DNA of 33,427 nucleotides from UMGS1840 sp964537245. Its GTDB lineage: Bacteria > Bacillota > Clostridia > UMGS1840. The notes under the pieces were generated by a model that worked only from the letters and a program-made list of their open reading frames with translations, was not told the origin of the DNA and did no database searches. Where the stretch lies: contig CAZHZL010000024.1 in the NCBI GenBank assembly GCA_964537245.1, positions 1 to 33,427 on the forward strand. The letters are read 5' to 3'. Position numbers and translations under genes: made by a program. Shown piece after piece: positions 32,406 through 33,427 of this stretch. Positions within the stretch are counted from its first letter, which is position 1, and each line of letters opens with the position of its first letter.

Positions 32406-33427
32406 TTACTTATCTGTCCTAAACGGTGCTATAGGAAGTCCCGCTTTATTATATATATGGCATCCAGAATAATAAAAGTCAAAACCGTATCTTGCAAGAA
32501 TCGGTTTTTCAACTTCTATACAACTTAAAATAATCATATCATCTTTGATTTCAACATTTGCACGTTTTAGCATATGACTTTCATCAGCAACATACATTTT
32601 AACCCCATCCAACCATTTGCAATATAAACCATCTGCATTATAAAAACTGATATAAACTTTTCCATCTTTGAATTTTGCTTCTTTAAAAACAGGATGATCC
32701 GCATATAAATCAAAATCGTATGTATGCTTTAGAATTTTATTAACGAGCCTTTTAGAAAGCTCTTTTTTCTGAATTGGATGAATATCATATAAATCACCAA
32801 GTTCCATTGATGTAACAAGATAATTATTTACATCTACCACTGTTGCTTTTTGTTGCTGCTCTCTTAAAAATGCCCAGTTATTTTCAGTAACAAATCTATC
32901 ATCACTATTTTGATATACCCCATCAATAAAACTAGAAAAAGAAGCCAATTCAACCGCATAAAAAGGCATATCAGAATTTTGAAAGCTATCACGCATACAC
33001 TTCATAAACACAAGATATTTTTCAAGATAATCCTTATCGCTTCCGTTTGCTTCTCCTTGATACCACAAGAATCCCTTTACACCGTAGGGAATTATTCTCA
33101 AAAACATTGAATCATATAAAGCACCCGGCATAGACTGATTAAATGGACCTGAAGCAATTTGCGGAAAAGGCTTGTCAGTAGGTTCTCCGGTGCATGCTCT
33201 TACACCTTTTTCTTTTATAATCTCATATTCATTTCCAATAAGATTATAATATTCCTCCCATTCCTCCAGAGATTTATTAAATCTGATTTTATAGTCATCA
33301 GGTTCAAGTTCAGAAAGCATTTTTTGGTATTCCTCAAGTTTCGGTCTGAGTGCAACACAATTTTCAAAATATTCTCGTTTAATATAAGTTTCAATTGGAG
33401 TTCCACCCCAGTTGCATGAAATAATGC
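32406..33427 (-). CDS. Sialate O-acetylesterase-type esterase (partial, N-terminus outside window)
   Basis: The frame is open from the right window edge; about 339 residues are visible. The blocks SCNWGGTPIETYI near the edge, GALYDSMFLRIIPYGVKGFLW, then WYQGEANG and IHPIQKKELSKRLV (catalytic His region) are those of the SASA/DUF303 family, which removes acetyl esters from sialic acid or, in plant-glycan loci, from xylan and pectin sugars. The serine-bearing GQSN block and any signal peptide lie beyond the window, so cell location is unknown. An internal ATG at 33320 is not the start, because homology continues upstream of it. It heads the visible operon. Confidence 0.85.
   Translation of the reverse strand, partial: IISCNWGGTPIETYIKREYFENCVALRPKLEEYQKMLSELEPDDYKIRFNKSLEEWEEYYNLIGNEYEIIKEKGVRACTGEPTDKPFPQIASGPFNQSMPGALYDSMFLRIIPYGVKGFLWYQGEANGSDKDYLEKYLVFMKCMRDSFQNSDMPFYAVELASFSSFIDGVYQNSDDRFVTENNWAFLREQQQKATVVDVNNYLVTSMELGDLYDIHPIQKKELSKRLVNKILKHTYDFDLYADHPVFKEAKFKDGKVYISFYNADGLYCKWLDGVKMYVADESHMLKRANVEIKDDMIILSCIEVEKPILARYGFDFYYSGCHIYNKAGLPIAPFRTDK

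Noticed and set aside
1034..33419. Many plus-strand open frames of 60-166 codons
   Set aside because: All lie opposite clear minus-strand genes, show no family motifs and lack ribosome sites; they are shadows.
1..33427. tRNA, rRNA, CRISPR array or known riboswitch
   Set aside because: No cloverleaf, spaced short repeats or recognisable aptamer core was seen in the few short gaps available.

Overview
The window is AT-rich DNA in which every gene I can support lies on the minus strand, so the biology reads from high to low coordinates. S-layer homology (SLH) proteins, a YesN/YesM-type two-component system, a lipoprotein-dependent CUT1 sugar ABC transporter without its own ATPase, and a Tn916-type gene pair at the left edge point to a low-GC Bacillota, probably a gut or plant-fibre Clostridia. 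The mix of SLH anchors, carbohydrate-binding modules and beta-helix enzymes resembles Monoglobus-like pectin degraders, but that placement is inference.

From about 33.4 kb down to 1.0 kb the window holds one large glycan-utilisation locus in four apparent blocks. (1) 33427-25608: a sialate-O-acetylesterase-type protein (cut by the window edge), an SGNH/GDSL esterase, a GH38 alpha-mannosidase and a 1246-residue secreted protein with binding modules and a right-handed beta-helix. (2) 25573-17105, behind a good sigma-A promoter: two ABC permeases, a solute-binding lipoprotein, a second secreted beta-helix protein and a secreted protein made of three binding/Ig-like modules, two of them almost identical in DNA. 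(3) 17058-11127: two SLH proteins, one carrying the same binding modules and a C-terminal SLH anchor. (4) 11085-975, behind a promoter flanked by a 16-bp perfect inverted repeat: response regulator, histidine kinase, GH94 phosphorylase, FGGY sugar kinase, class II aldolase, D-lyxose-isomerase-type enzyme, OPA-like MFS transporter and the first third of an aldose 1-epimerase gene.

A working model is that SLH-anchored and free binding proteins hold a glycan at the cell surface and the secreted beta-helix proteins cut it. Oligosaccharides then enter through the ABC transporter. In the cytoplasm the esterases remove acyl groups, GH38 removes alpha-mannose-type residues and GH94 performs phosphorolysis. 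The released monosaccharide is isomerised to a ketose, phosphorylated and split by the aldolase. The two-component system heads the catabolic operon and may sense the sugar. The substrate is not determined; D-mannose, D-lyxose or another rare aldose fits the isomerase family.

The left 1 kb is the end of a mobile element (Tn916 orf7/orf8-type sigma factor and helix-turn-helix protein, a terminator-like hairpin and an imperfect inverted repeat). It has inserted into the epimerase gene, leaving about 100 codons. No tRNA, rRNA or CRISPR array was seen.
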